NCBI GenBank assembly: GCA_964532595.1
Contig: CAZHIQ010000014.1
Coordinates: forward strand, 17,548-81,547
Direction of reading: 5' to 3'
DNA: 64,000 bases
From: Chryseosolibacter sp964532595
GTDB lineage: Bacteria; Bacteroidota; Bacteroidia; Cytophagales; Cyclobacteriaceae
Shown: positions 8,354-17,283 of the stretch, in pieces
Numbering within the stretch: the stretch's first letter is position 1
How the letters are laid out: each line of letters starts with the position of its first letter
Notes under the pieces: generated by a model
Database searches by the model: none
Told to the model about the DNA's origin: nothing
Seen by the model: the letters and a program-made list of their open reading frames with translations, nothing else
Translations under genes and position numbers: made by a program

Positions 8354-8902
8354 ATGAATGTCTGCGTTTTCTGCGGATCGGCAACTGGGCGTAGTGCCAT
8401 TTATGCCGAAGGGGCAGCAAAACTCGGGCAATTATTAGCAGAATCCTCCATTCAACTGATATATGGAGGCGGAAACATCGGGTTGATGGGAGTCGTGGCT
8501 GACGCTGTCATGCGGGCAGGCGGATCCGCCACCGGCGTTATTCCGTCTTTTCTCGTAGATCGGGAGGTGGGCCACCGCGGAATCACCCACCTCGAGGTCG
8601 TTGACAGCATGCACCAGCGGAAACAGCGGATGGCGGATCTCGCAGATGCCTTCGTAGCGCTTCCCGGAGGTTGGGGGACACTGGAGGAACTCTGCGAAAT
8701 CCTTACCTGGAAACAGCTTGGCCTCATTCACCAACCGGTGGTGTTGCTGAATTCCAACCGTTTTTTTGATCCTCTTTTGGAGCAGATGCGTTTAATGACG
8801 AAAGAGGGTTTCCTGTCGGCTGATACGTTCAATCTACTGCATGTGGAAGATACCCCTGAACACGTCGTGACCTTTCTGACCGCGGAAAAACTCGGCGGGT
8901 AA
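8354..8902 (+). CDS. LOG family Rossmann-fold protein (TIGR00730)
   Basis: 182 residues, the family's usual size. The N-terminal MNVCVFCGSATG, the GGGNIGLMGVVADA glycine-rich loop and PGGWGTLEEL (the PGGxGTxxE motif) identify a lysine-decarboxylase-like / LOG protein. Characterised members hydrolyse nucleoside 5'-monophosphates, releasing ribose 5-phosphate, including cytokinin ribotides. The bacterial substrate is often unknown. The protein is cytoplasmic. It lies just downstream of a 40-residue membrane protein ORF and ends 43 bases before the aspartic protease gene. Confidence 0.9.
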   Translation: MNVCVFCGSATGRSAIYAEGAAKLGQLLAESSIQLIYGGGNIGLMGVVADAVMRAGGSATGVIPSFLVDREVGHRGITHLEVVDSMHQRKQRMADLADAFVALPGGWGTLEELCEILTWKQLGLIHQPVVLLNSNRFFDPLLEQMRLMTKEGFLSADTFNLLHVEDTPEHVVTFLTAEKLGG

Positions 8903-8945
8903 CTCTTCCGAAATCCTTATCTTGAGATACGTTGCCGGAACGCTC

Positions 8946-10175
8946 ATGGTCCGCCTTGTTCTCGCCATAGGATTTTCATTTCTTGCCAGCACGTCGGTTG
9001 CTCAGGTCTTAGGCTTTTCGTTGTCTGAGGGCAAGAAGCGGGTTCAAATTCCAATCGAAATTCACAACAACCTCGTTGTTGTTCCGGTTATTCTCAATGG
9101 CGCTCTTCCGCTGAAATTTATTGTTGATACCGGGGTGAGGACGGCAATTCTGACGGAAAAGACATATTCCGACATTCTCAATCTGGCGTACTCGAGAAAG
9201 TATACGATCTCTGGTCCGGGAGGAGAACGGCTAATCGACGCGTACGTAACGAACAACGTTTCCCTTCAGTTGCCTGGCGTAGATGGCCGGGGTCATGCCT
9301 TGCTTGTCCTGGCTGAAGACTACCTTGAATTGCGAAATTATCTCGGCACTGATGTTCACGGTATTCTTGGCTACGAGCTGTTCAGCCGTTTTGTGACCAC
9401 CATCGATTATGAACGCAAAGTGTTGACGCTGAGCGCGCCAACGAACTTCCGTAAGAAGAGGCGTTACGACGCAATCCCGATTAAGATAGAAGACACTAAG
9501 CCGTTCGTCACTACTTCGGTTGTGCTGTCGGACGGGACGCAGTTGACCGCCAAGTTACTCGTGGATACCGGAGCAAGTCATGGGCTGTTGCTGGAGCCTA
9601 CTTCGCATCCGCGTATCCATGTGCCCGACTCGGTAGTGAGCAGTGTCATCGGTAGGGGTCTTGGGGGTGAAATCACAGGAAAAGTTGGACGCATTCATTC
9701 GCTGCGCATGGGTGACTACAATATCCCCGGAGTAATCGCCAGTTTCCCCGATCCCAACAGCTACTTTGATAGCCTAAAGCTTTCGCAGACCCAACGCAAT
9801 GGCGCAATCGGCGGGGAGGTTCTTAGCCGCTTCACCGTAGTGTTCAACTTTCCTAAGGAGGAAATGTATATCCGTAAGAATGCCGCCTATAAAAAGAAGT
9901 TTCACTACAACCTGAGTGGCTTAACGGTCAGGGCGAAAGGTGCACGGCTTAATGTATTTGAGATCATGGAAGTCAGGCAAAAGTCGGTCGCCGACCGCGC
10001 GGGGGTCCGGGCGGGAGACCTCATCGTCAGCGTCAATGGCATCAACACCCGCAGCCTCGATCTTAATACTATACTCGGGTTTTTCAATAATAAGCCAGGA
10101 AAGAAAATCAACCTTGTCGTTAACCGGGGAGGACAGCACCTCAAGGTACAATTTTCGCTCGCCGACCAGATTTAG
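8946..10175 (+). CDS. Retropepsin-like aspartic protease with PDZ domain
   Basis: About 409 residues from ATG 8946. I prefer it over TTG 8922 because it opens directly on the signal peptide (MVRLVLAIGFSFLASTSVAQ) and a TATCTTG -7-like element lies upstream. Two retropepsin-like repeats each carry a D-T/S-G motif (KFIVDTGVRTAIL, KLLVDTGASHGLL), so one chain could form both halves of an aspartic active site. A PDZ domain follows at about residues 325-405 (VADRAGVRAGDLIVSVNG). This is a periplasmic protease or peptide-binding protein known widely in Bacteroidota; substrate unknown. The stop overlaps the stop of the convergent receiver-like gene (shared TTAG). Confidence 0.85.
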   Translation: MVRLVLAIGFSFLASTSVAQVLGFSLSEGKKRVQIPIEIHNNLVVVPVILNGALPLKFIVDTGVRTAILTEKTYSDILNLAYSRKYTISGPGGERLIDAYVTNNVSLQLPGVDGRGHALLVLAEDYLELRNYLGTDVHGILGYELFSRFVTTIDYERKVLTLSAPTNFRKKRRYDAIPIKIEDTKPFVTTSVVLSDGTQLTAKLLVDTGASHGLLLEPTSHPRIHVPDSVVSSVIGRGLGGEITGKVGRIHSLRMGDYNIPGVIASFPDPNSYFDSLKLSQTQRNGAIGGEVLSRFTVVFNFPKEEMYIRKNAAYKKKFHYNLSGLTVRAKGARLNVFEIMEVRQKSVADRAGVRAGDLIVSVNGINTRSLDLNTILGFFNNKPGKKINLVVNRGGQHLKVQFSLADQI

Positions 10176-10642
10176 AAACGAATTTTGCTTAGCTGTCTCT
10201 TGCGATCGCGATACGCCTTGTATAGATAGAGCTGGGTTCTTCTGAACTTGAGTGAATTGCGCAGCATAGTATAGAACGATTCTGCTGAAAAGTTGTGTTT
10301 CAGAACGTAATCGAGGATGCCATTAGAGGACGCCTCCTGATAATTCGAGTTCTTCAGTACTGTGATGGGCACATCCTTCGTTTTCCGGCTGGCTGTCAGC
10401 GTTTGTATAGCCTGCGTGAGTTCCTCCTTACCGATGTTGTCGTCGATGAGGATAAAATTCGGACGGAACCGCATCAGTCGTTCAACAAGACTGCGGAGAT
10501 CAAAGGCAATTTCAGTAACAATCCTCCTTCCATCCAACTGATTAATCTTTTCCAATGTACGCGTCAGATCAATTGGGTTATTCCCGACAAGGAGAATATT
10601 CAAGGGCTCCGTGCTTTGTCTGATATCCACTTTTGTTTCCAT
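10172..10642 (-). CDS. Orphan receiver-like protein
   Basis: 156 residues from ATG 10642. A longer in-frame opening to 10867 exists, but its extra residues look non-coding. The core, about residues 13-130, follows a CheY-like alpha/beta pattern: ILLVGNNPIDLTR where the acidic pair would be, FILIDDNIGKEE with a candidate phospho-acceptor Asp, and PITVLKNSN near the conserved Lys position. The usual DD pair after strand 1 is missing (GNN), so phosphorylation is doubtful. There is no output domain, and the C-terminal helix is basic. No kinase is adjacent. It diverges from the FAD oxidoreductase gene. Confidence 0.6.
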   Translation of the reverse strand: METKVDIRQSTEPLNILLVGNNPIDLTRTLEKINQLDGRRIVTEIAFDLRSLVERLMRFRPNFILIDDNIGKEELTQAIQTLTASRKTKDVPITVLKNSNYQEASSNGILDYVLKHNFSAESFYTMLRNSLKFRRTQLYLYKAYRDRKRQLSKIRF

Positions 10643-10753
10643 GGTAGTACTATTATATATACCGGGTTTGCTGGTAAAAGGTTTCCTTGGCTCATGCCGG
10701 CGAGGCCAGGCAATAGTTTTGCAGAGAGATACTTCAGCCCTTTTTGTCGACCT

Positions 10754-11863
10754 GTGAAAAAGATTGCGATTATTGGTGGCGGACTGGCCGGGTTGATTAC
10801 TTCTATTCAACTCGTGCGCGCAGGGAATGCCTGCACTGTCTATGAAAAAAAATCGTACCCGCTGCATCGGGTGTGCGGCGAATACGTCTCTAATGAAGCA
10901 CTGCCTTTCTTAACGTCCTCAGGCTTACTGCCCAACGACCCCGGTGTTTCGCGTATCTCGTCGCTCGTTATTTCGTCGGTTACGGGCCGCTCGTGTAAAA
11001 TTGACCTCGATTTGGGTGGCTTTGGCATCAGCCGATATGCTTTCGAAAATTTCTTGTATCGCGTTGCGGTCGCGGAAGGCGTCGAATTCTGTTTGAATAC
11101 AGAAGTAGGCGCTGTTGATTTTCACGGTGATCACTTTGAACTCCACGCGATGGGCCAGACGCATACCCCTGACGTAGTAGTGGGCGCTTTTGGTAAAAGG
11201 TCGCGTCTTGATGTACAGCAAAACCGTTTGTTCATGAAAAGTCGTTCGCCTTGGGTCGGAGTGAAGTACCACGCGCACACGAGCCACCCCTCTGACGTCA
11301 TTGCCTTGCATAACTTTTCCGGGGGGTACTGCGGGATATGTTGCGTCGAAGGGGGAGTGACAAACATATGCTACCTGACACACCGCGACAATCTTCGACG
11401 CTACGGCGATATTTCGCGCATGGAGCGAGAAGTCATGTTTCGCAACCCAAGTCTGAGGCGGATATTTCAGGAAAGCACTTTTCTCTTTGAGCGGGCGCAG
11501 GTGATTAATGAGATATCGTTTGCGGCCAAGGCTCCCGTTGAGAATCATATTCTGATGGCGGGAGATGCAGCGGGTATGATCACGCCGCTCTGTGGCAATG
11601 GAATGGCTATGGCTATTCACTCGGGCAAGATGGTCAGCGAAGCCGTTAATGCCTTTGCCGCGGGAAGATGTACACGGTCGGAAATGGAGGAGGCATACCG
11701 CCGTGATTGGGGCAGGCATTTTCGCAACCGACTGGCCATAGGGCGCCAAGTCCAGCGGCTCTTTGGAAAAACGTTCCTTTCTTCGCTGCTTGTCGGATGT
11801 GCCCGCGCGTTACCATCAGTGGCAACGGCCGTTATCCGCCGGACACACGGCTGCTCTTTTTGA
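10754..11863 (+). CDS. FAD-dependent oxidoreductase (polyketide-locus type)
   Basis: About 369 residues from GTG 10754 (VKKIAIIGGGLAGL). An in-frame opening upstream is antisense to the receiver-like gene and rejected. The N-terminal Rossmann GxGxxG motif binds FAD. HRVCGEYVSNEAL and AGDAAGMITPLCGNGMAM are the conserved flavin-contact segments of the geranylgeranyl-reductase/hydroxylase-like group. In Streptomyces srsABC a flavoprotein hydroxylates a type III PKS product. Here the PKS lies about 2 kb downstream, so a tailoring oxidation or reduction is plausible but inferred. The C-terminus is basic and hydrophobic, possibly membrane-associated. Confidence 0.82.
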   Translation: MKKIAIIGGGLAGLITSIQLVRAGNACTVYEKKSYPLHRVCGEYVSNEALPFLTSSGLLPNDPGVSRISSLVISSVTGRSCKIDLDLGGFGISRYAFENFLYRVAVAEGVEFCLNTEVGAVDFHGDHFELHAMGQTHTPDVVVGAFGKRSRLDVQQNRLFMKSRSPWVGVKYHAHTSHPSDVIALHNFSGGYCGICCVEGGVTNICYLTHRDNLRRYGDISRMEREVMFRNPSLRRIFQESTFLFERAQVINEISFAAKAPVENHILMAGDAAGMITPLCGNGMAMAIHSGKMVSEAVNAFAAGRCTRSEMEEAYRRDWGRHFRNRLAIGRQVQRLFGKTFLSSLLVGCARALPSVATAVIRRTHGCSF

Positions 11864-11922
11864 AAAGAGGATCCAACTTTTTTGTTAAATTGCCGCTACC
11901 TTCTCTCAACCTTAATTGACTT

Positions 11923-12879
11923 ATGAACCGCATCGAGTTTCTCCGTACGTTAGGATTGCTTACCGCATCGATCCCTATGGGATCACAACTATTGTCGTGC
12001 TCATCAAAAACCTCAACCACCGAGTCTGAAGAGAAGAGCGCTGGTTCGAAAGATTTGTTCTTCAAGATATCCCTTGCTGAATGGTCATTGAACAAGCAGA
12101 TTTTTTCCGGGGAGATTTCGAACCTGGACTTCCCGGCTAAGGCACGCCAGGCGTTTGGAATCGAAGCGGTCGAATATGTCAATCAGTTCTTTATGGACAA
12201 GGCGCAGGATAAGAATTACCTCAGAGAACTGAAGATGCGCAGCAACGATGTAGGGGTGACGAATGTCCTGATCATGTGCGATCTGGAAGGAGGTCTCGGT
12301 GACACGGATGAAGCACGTCGTATTCAGGCGGTTGAAAACCATAAAAAGTGGGTCGAGGCGGCTCAGTTTCTGGGCTGCAGCTCAATACGTGTCAATGCGT
12401 ACGGAGAAGGTTCACGCGAGGAAGTGGCACGCGCGGCGACCGACGGACTTCGACGGCTGGCCGAATTCGCCAAAGATTTTGACATCAACGTAATCGTCGA
12501 AAACCACGGAAGTTACTCCTCGGACGGGGAATGGCTTAGTTCCGTCATTGGTGCGACGGAGATGAGCAATTGTGGTACACTTCCTGACTTCGGAAACTTC
12601 TGCATCCGCTACGAGAATAATGCGTGCGCAGAGTGGTATGACCGCTACAAGGGCACTGAGGAGATGATGCCCTATGCGAAGGGGGTAAGTGCTAAAACTT
12701 ACGACTTCGACGATCACGGTAATTGCATTGAGACGGACTATAACCGGATGCTGCGCATTGTAAAAGACGCAGGCTACACGGGATATATAGGTATCGAATA
12801 CGAAGGAAGCAAGCTGTCGGAGGACGAAGGCATCATGGCTACCAAAAGGCTTCTTGAACGTATCGGCGCTCTCGTCTGA
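11923..12879 (+). CDS. Sugar phosphate isomerase/epimerase-like TIM-barrel lipoprotein
   Basis: 318 residues. The N-terminus MNRIEFLRTLGLLTASIPMGSQLLSC resembles a lipoprotein signal with Cys at about residue 26. The body is an AP endonuclease family 2 / xylose-isomerase-like barrel with the expected acidic metal ligands in ISLAEWS, VIVENHG, LPDFGNF and GIEYEG. Such proteins isomerise or epimerise sugars or act in inositol-type catabolism; substrate unknown. It follows the FAD oxidoreductase by 59 bases on the same strand. Its stop abuts the convergent UbiA stop exactly (TGATCA). Whether it belongs to the polyketide locus or only sits within it is unclear. Confidence 0.82.
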   Translation: MNRIEFLRTLGLLTASIPMGSQLLSCSSKTSTTESEEKSAGSKDLFFKISLAEWSLNKQIFSGEISNLDFPAKARQAFGIEAVEYVNQFFMDKAQDKNYLRELKMRSNDVGVTNVLIMCDLEGGLGDTDEARRIQAVENHKKWVEAAQFLGCSSIRVNAYGEGSREEVARAATDGLRRLAEFAKDFDINVIVENHGSYSSDGEWLSSVIGATEMSNCGTLPDFGNFCIRYENNACAEWYDRYKGTEEMMPYAKGVSAKTYDFDDHGNCIETDYNRMLRIVKDAGYTGYIGIEYEGSKLSEDEGIMATKRLLERIGALV

Positions 12880-13755
12880 TCAAGCTCTGGATTCCAGAAA
12901 GAGGAAAAGGAAATAGCCGTTCAGGAGAAACCCGGATAGATAATTAAAGCGCATCGTTCGGGTATGGTTGGCAGCTGTCCGGTCTTTGAGGGAGAGCGCA
13001 AACCAATAGATGAAATAGGCGAGGACCGGAATGAGCGCAAGAAGGAAGTACCAGGCATACCTTTCCGCATAGACGTATTTGAGGTAAAACAGAAAGCCCC
13101 CAATTGCCACCGTAAAGCATGACGCGGCGAAGTAGAACGTCCCCGGAATTCCCAACCGTATACTCAGCGTGATATCTCCGCGAAGGCGGTCTTCTTCATG
13201 CTGATAGACTTGCGTCAGCGGATAATTCGCCCACAGCATCAGGCTGGTGAGAAGGCCCGGAATGACAACGTTAGGCGAGAGCGATTGATTAAATGTGTAG
13301 TCGTTCACGCCTACGTAGCTCATCATGAACGTGAACAACCCTTGAAACAGTCCGGTTACAATCCAACTCGTCCACGCGTATTTTTTTAGTCTTATCGCCG
13401 GGTGACTATACGCCTTTGAGACCAGTCCGTACACCAGGAGCATCGCCGCGAAGCTGGTATTGATTTTTAGGTATCCCACCACAATGGCCGCGCTGTCCAG
13501 CAACAACGCGAGACTGTACAGCCCTCTCTTCACAGGAGGAGGGTGTTTCAGTCCGCCGATGCTTTTTGTGTCCTTGTCAAAGTAACTGTTGTAACCATTG
13601 CTCGCGGGGTACAGCAGGAAGTGAATAATGAAGAAACTCCAGAACACACGCTCGCCCGTCAGGTTGTCGGAAACGGAAAGGGCAAACAGGAAGATGGGCA
13701 GGAGAAAGACCGAGAACGGTATGCGTAAGTGAAGCCAGGATGAACGTGAGAACAT
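12880..13755 (-). CDS. UbiA-family membrane prenyltransferase
   Basis: 291 residues from ATG 13755 (MFSRSSWLHLRIPF). A longer frame running back through the PKS gene is rejected. The protein is polytopic with about eight or nine membrane spans. Both Asp-rich motifs for Mg-prenyl diphosphate are visible: NSYFDKDTK (about residue 60) and HEEDRLRGD (about residue 180). UbiA enzymes transfer a prenyl chain to an aromatic or similar acceptor. Only 39 bases separate its start from the divergent type III PKS start, so they are likely co-regulated. A role in prenylating the polyketide would make a meroterpenoid; this is inference. A quinone, haem or bacteriochlorophyll-type role is the alternative. 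Confidence 0.85.
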   Translation of the reverse strand: MFSRSSWLHLRIPFSVFLLPIFLFALSVSDNLTGERVFWSFFIIHFLLYPASNGYNSYFDKDTKSIGGLKHPPPVKRGLYSLALLLDSAAIVVGYLKINTSFAAMLLVYGLVSKAYSHPAIRLKKYAWTSWIVTGLFQGLFTFMMSYVGVNDYTFNQSLSPNVVIPGLLTSLMLWANYPLTQVYQHEEDRLRGDITLSIRLGIPGTFYFAASCFTVAIGGFLFYLKYVYAERYAWYFLLALIPVLAYFIYWFALSLKDRTAANHTRTMRFNYLSGFLLNGYFLFLFLESRA

Positions 13756-13794
13756 TGGGTATTTCTTTTGTCTGAAGCTATTCCTTCTCCTTAA

Positions 13795-14901
13795 ATGAGT
13801 CATATAACGGCTATTGGCACTGCAACTCCACCGTATAGATTCCGTCAGTCGGAGATCGAGAGTTTTATGGTCCGCGCCATGAGGCTCAACCTCAACGGAG
13901 ATGCAAGAAAACTTCGCGCCATATTCCGCTCGAGCGGTATAGACTACCGACATTCTGTGCTGGCCGACTACGGCCGGGAAGAGGGCTTCTCTTTTTACGC
14001 CGACAATGAAGCCCTGGAGCCTTTCCCCGGTACCTCGAAAAGACTGGAAGCCTTCCGATCTCAAGCAGCTACCGTGAGTGTAGCAGCAGTTCGCGATATG
14101 CTACGGATGAGGGGCGACTTCGATCTGAAAACGATAACCCACCTGATTGTGGTCTGTTGTACGGGGATGTACGCACCGGGGCTTGACATTGACCTGGTCA
14201 GGGAACTGGGTCTTCGCAATACTGTTGAGCGCACGGCCATTAATTTTATGGGCTGTCAGGCCGCTATCAATGCGTTGCGTATCGCTGATGCTGTCTGCGC
14301 CCGAAGTGATGAGGGCAAGGTGCTCGTTGTTTGTACGGAATTTTGCAGTCTCCATTTTCAGCGAGAGCCAACAGAGGATAATCTGATCGCGAACGCGTTA
14401 TTCGGCGACGGATCAGCGGCGGTGTTGGTAGAAGCAAATACGTCTGCGCGACTCCGGTTGCATCTCCGTGATTTCCGGAGCGAGCTGGCGCTGGCTGGCA
14501 TAAACGATATGGCCTGGACCGTTGGAGACCTGGGGTTTCAAATGCGTCTCTCGGCGTATGTGCCGGACTTGGTTGGCGAGGGCGTCGGGTCGCTGGTAGA
14601 CGCCCTTCTGTCCCGATGCGCGCTCGACGTCTCGCGTATCCGCTACTTCGCCGTACACCCCGGGGGTAAGCGAATTCTCGACGCAGTTGAGCGCAAACTC
14701 GCGCTGCCCGCGGAGGCCACCCGGCATTCACGTGATGTGCTTCGCCAATATGGTAACATGTCGTCGTCGACCGTTCTTTTTGTATTGCATCGACTTATCG
14801 AAGGAATTGACAACCGCGCTAGGGGGGAGCATATTCTCGGTCTGGCGTTTGGCCCCGGACTAACAATGGAAAGCGTACTGATAACGATCGAAGACGTTTA
14901 G
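13795..14901 (+). CDS. Type III polyketide synthase (chalcone synthase-like)
   Basis: 368 residues, full length. Homodimeric CoA-using ketosynthase that condenses a starter acyl-CoA with malonyl-CoA. The catalytic triad is complete: Cys154 in NFMGCQAAI, His288 in YFAVHPGG and Asn321 in YGNMSSST. The C-terminal GLAFGPGLTMES loop is typical. Cyclisation mode (pyrone, resorcinol or phloroglucinol) cannot be read from sequence by eye. The stop codon is followed directly by the methyltransferase ATG, so the two are one operon. With flavoprotein and UbiA nearby, the set resembles srsABC-type phenolic lipid loci with an added prenyltransferase. Confidence 0.93.
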   Translation: MSHITAIGTATPPYRFRQSEIESFMVRAMRLNLNGDARKLRAIFRSSGIDYRHSVLADYGREEGFSFYADNEALEPFPGTSKRLEAFRSQAATVSVAAVRDMLRMRGDFDLKTITHLIVVCCTGMYAPGLDIDLVRELGLRNTVERTAINFMGCQAAINALRIADAVCARSDEGKVLVVCTEFCSLHFQREPTEDNLIANALFGDGSAAVLVEANTSARLRLHLRDFRSELALAGINDMAWTVGDLGFQMRLSAYVPDLVGEGVGSLVDALLSRCALDVSRIRYFAVHPGGKRILDAVERKLALPAEATRHSRDVLRQYGNMSSSTVLFVLHRLIEGIDNRARGEHILGLAFGPGLTMESVLITIEDV

Positions 14902-15606
14902 ATGCCCGACCTTTCTATCAGATCGACCGACCAGGAGCGTATGGATGACTTGTCAGTCTCAGGGGGCGACTTATTTCAGGCGTTGCGCGAACTGGATGGT
15001 ATCAACTATTTGCTGGGGGGGAATTATGTGACGCTCCGCGGAATCAACGAACTCATGACGGGTACTCCGGCGCGTGTCTGGCATATTGCCGATCTTGGCT
15101 GCGGTAGTGGTGATATACTCAGAAGAATCCGGCAAATGACGGATCGCAAAGGAGTTCAGTCTCTGCTTTACGGAGTTGATGCAAACCCGAATGTGATTGC
15201 CTACGCTCGTGCCCATACGCCCGACTCATGTGGTATTACCTACATCGCTGAGGATATATTCTCATCCTCGTTTCAGAAGCGCAGGTTCGACATTGTCACG
15301 GCTACCCTTTTCTTTCATCACTTTCATGACCAGGAACTCGTTCTGCTCTTGTCGCGACTCCGGGAAAGCGTTTCGGTGGGGATCGTGATTAATGATATTC
15401 ATCGTCATTGGTTTGCGTACTACGCAATCAAGATGCTAACGCGTTTGCTTTCTAAATCGCCCATGGTAAAGCACGACGCGCCGGTGTCAGTGCTCCGCGC
15501 TTTTACGCGGCATGACCTGGAGCGTGTACTGCGACAGGCGGGATTCAAACGTTTTACGATACGTTGGCGTTGGGCATTTCGCTGGCAGGTGATTGTACGA
15601 TTATAA
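14902..15606 (+). CDS. Class I SAM methyltransferase of the PKS operon
   Basis: 234 residues. The SAM-binding motif IADLGCGSGDILRRI is at about residue 57, followed by GVDANPNVIAYA (motif II acidic residue) and FDIVTATLFFHHFHD. The ATG immediately follows the PKS stop, implying translational coupling and joint function, most likely O- or C-methylation of the polyketide. The C-terminal part (HDLERVLRQAGFKRFTIRWRW) is usual for small-molecule methyltransferases. The cytoplasmic or membrane-surface location and exact substrate are unknown. Confidence 0.88.
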   Translation: MPDLSIRSTDQERMDDLSVSGGDLFQALRELDGINYLLGGNYVTLRGINELMTGTPARVWHIADLGCGSGDILRRIRQMTDRKGVQSLLYGVDANPNVIAYARAHTPDSCGITYIAEDIFSSSFQKRRFDIVTATLFFHHFHDQELVLLLSRLRESVSVGIVINDIHRHWFAYYAIKMLTRLLSKSPMVKHDAPVSVLRAFTRHDLERVLRQAGFKRFTIRWRWAFRWQVIVRL

Positions 15607-15663
15607 TAGCCGGAATGACGAAAAAATGGCACAATTTTTCGTACTTGGTGGAAAATTACCATC

Positions 15664-16215
15664 ATGAAACCCCATATTCTTGTTTTAGTGCTCCTCGTCC
15701 TGGCTAGTGGTTGCTCAAAGAGTCCGCTGGGGCAGAAAGTGAAGGAGCCCTTCCGCGGAAGTGCGTACGAATCCAATAATCGATTCTTCAGAGCCACCGG
15801 GAAAGGAGAGAGCGTCAAAGACAATATCGCAAGAGGCAAGGCCGACATTGAAGCCAAGGCCATGCTGGCGAGTCAGGTCAACGTTACCATGAAGCAGGTG
15901 GCTGATCAGTACCTTGGGCAAACCGAGAACGCCGACGCAGCGGACGTCGCCGACAAGTTTCAAAGTCTCGTCAGGGAGGTAATGAATACTGATCTGGCTG
16001 ATCTCCGCAAGATCGGTGAACGGAAGTACTTCAATGAGAAGGAAAACAAGTATACCGTTTTCATTGCCTATGAAATAAAGAAGAACGCGATGCTTCGGTT
16101 TATGAAGAAGCAAGCGAAGACGGATAAGACCATAAATGCACGACAACGCGCGCTGATAGAAGAAATCATCGATCAGGAGCTCGAGAAAGCCGACGCCGCT
16201 GACCGCGGTCGTTGA
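15664..16215 (+). CDS. LPP20-like lipoprotein
   Basis: 183 residues. The signal peptide MKPHILVLVLLVLASGC has its lipid-modified Cys at about residue 17. The segment FFRATGKGESVKDNIARGKADIEAKA resembles the LPP20/LpoB-like lipoprotein fold (here cited only by its pattern GxGES...A...A...A), followed by a charged helical region and a glutamate/lysine-rich C-terminus. Periplasmic side of the outer membrane or surface; role unknown. It begins 57 bases after the methyltransferase and may be read through from it. Confidence 0.65.
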   Translation: MKPHILVLVLLVLASGCSKSPLGQKVKEPFRGSAYESNNRFFRATGKGESVKDNIARGKADIEAKAMLASQVNVTMKQVADQYLGQTENADAADVADKFQSLVREVMNTDLADLRKIGERKYFNEKENKYTVFIAYEIKKNAMLRFMKKQAKTDKTINARQRALIEEIIDQELEKADAADRGR

Positions 16216-16286
16216 GAAATTTTTTGGCAGGTAGGTAATCACATGTGGCTCGCTTTTTTAAAGAATGGCCTAAATTGCGCCACGAA

Positions 16287-17237
16287 ATGATCCGCGTGTA
16301 TACCATACGGGAGGGTAAGATAGAGCAGCACAAAAATCCTGCTCTGGAGGAGATTACGCGCTTCGATGGCATCTTGTGGATCGACCTGCAATCACCGAGC
16401 GCACAGGAGCGCGAGTTCGTTGAGAAGAATTTTGCTATTGAGTTCTTTACCTCGCAAGAGGTTCAGGAAATCGAAAGTAGCTCGCGGTTTTTCGAGACGG
16501 AGGAAACAATCGAAATAAATCTGGGCTTCGTATCTACTGACGTTGAGCTAACCGTTCAGAACGTCACGTTTATCCTTAAGAACAATACCCTCTTTACGTA
16601 TCGACACGGAGACGTCAAAACGTTTGCAGAAGCGGTTCGTCGTCTTAAGACAATGAGTACGCAGACGAAGGACCACGGTCTGAATGTTTTCCTTACCATT
16701 CTGGAGGCGCGTATTGATGGCGATGCTGACTTGATTGAGGGAATAAACCGCAGGGTTAATCACGTCAGTAAGTCGTTGATTGCGCAGGGGCAGCTCAGGG
16801 AAGAGCTTCTTCTGGGTATAGCCCAGTTGCAGGAGAACGTCATGATTCTCCATCAGGCAATAACGGAAAAACAGCGTGTGGTCAGTTCGTTGATAAGGAT
16901 CCCTGAATTCAACCGACTGGGTAACGAAAGGCTTTCAATTCTTATACGCGACATCGCGTCCCTTCTGCAGCACTCCCAGTTCAGCTCGCAGCGCCTTGAG
17001 TACTTGCAGAACACATTCCTCGGTCTTGTCAATATTGAGCAAAACCAGGTCATCAAGATCTTTACGGTCGTGACCGTAATCTTTATGCCCCCCACCCTCA
17101 TCGCCAGCATCTATGGCATGAACTTTACTCATATGCCTGAGGTCGAATGGGCAGCTGGTTATCCGGTGGCGCTTGGGCTTATGGTAGCGTCATCGCTTAT
17201 TTTTCTTTGGTACTTCCGGCGCAAGAAGTGGCTCTGA
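16287..17237 (+). CDS. corA: CorA magnesium/cobalt channel
   Basis: About 316 residues from ATG 16287 (MIRVYTIREGKIEQ). The upstream in-frame GTG at 16245 adds a basic stretch not typical of the family. There is a large cytoplasmic N-terminal domain with long helices, then two C-terminal membrane spans. The signature YGMNF follows TLIASI near the end of span 1, and a basic RRKKWL tail ends the protein. CorA forms a pentameric Mg2+/Co2+ channel in the inner membrane. Length and motif are normal. No Mg leader is obvious in the short upstream gap. Confidence 0.93.
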   Translation: MIRVYTIREGKIEQHKNPALEEITRFDGILWIDLQSPSAQEREFVEKNFAIEFFTSQEVQEIESSSRFFETEETIEINLGFVSTDVELTVQNVTFILKNNTLFTYRHGDVKTFAEAVRRLKTMSTQTKDHGLNVFLTILEARIDGDADLIEGINRRVNHVSKSLIAQGQLREELLLGIAQLQENVMILHQAITEKQRVVSSLIRIPEFNRLGNERLSILIRDIASLLQHSQFSSQRLEYLQNTFLGLVNIEQNQVIKIFTVVTVIFMPPTLIASIYGMNFTHMPEVEWAAGYPVALGLMVASSLIFLWYFRRKKWL

Positions 17238-17283
17238 GCCTGCCCAGCGATTATGGAGATGATCTGAAAATCGCTATCTTGAT

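Noticed and set aside
10295..10753. N-terminal extension of the FAD oxidoreductase frame
   Set aside because: The flavin motif starts at GTG 10754; the extension is antisense to the receiver-like gene and has no protein-like features.
13756..14064. Upstream extension of the UbiA frame
   Set aside because: It runs through the start of the type III PKS gene; the MFSRSS start fits the family N-terminus better.
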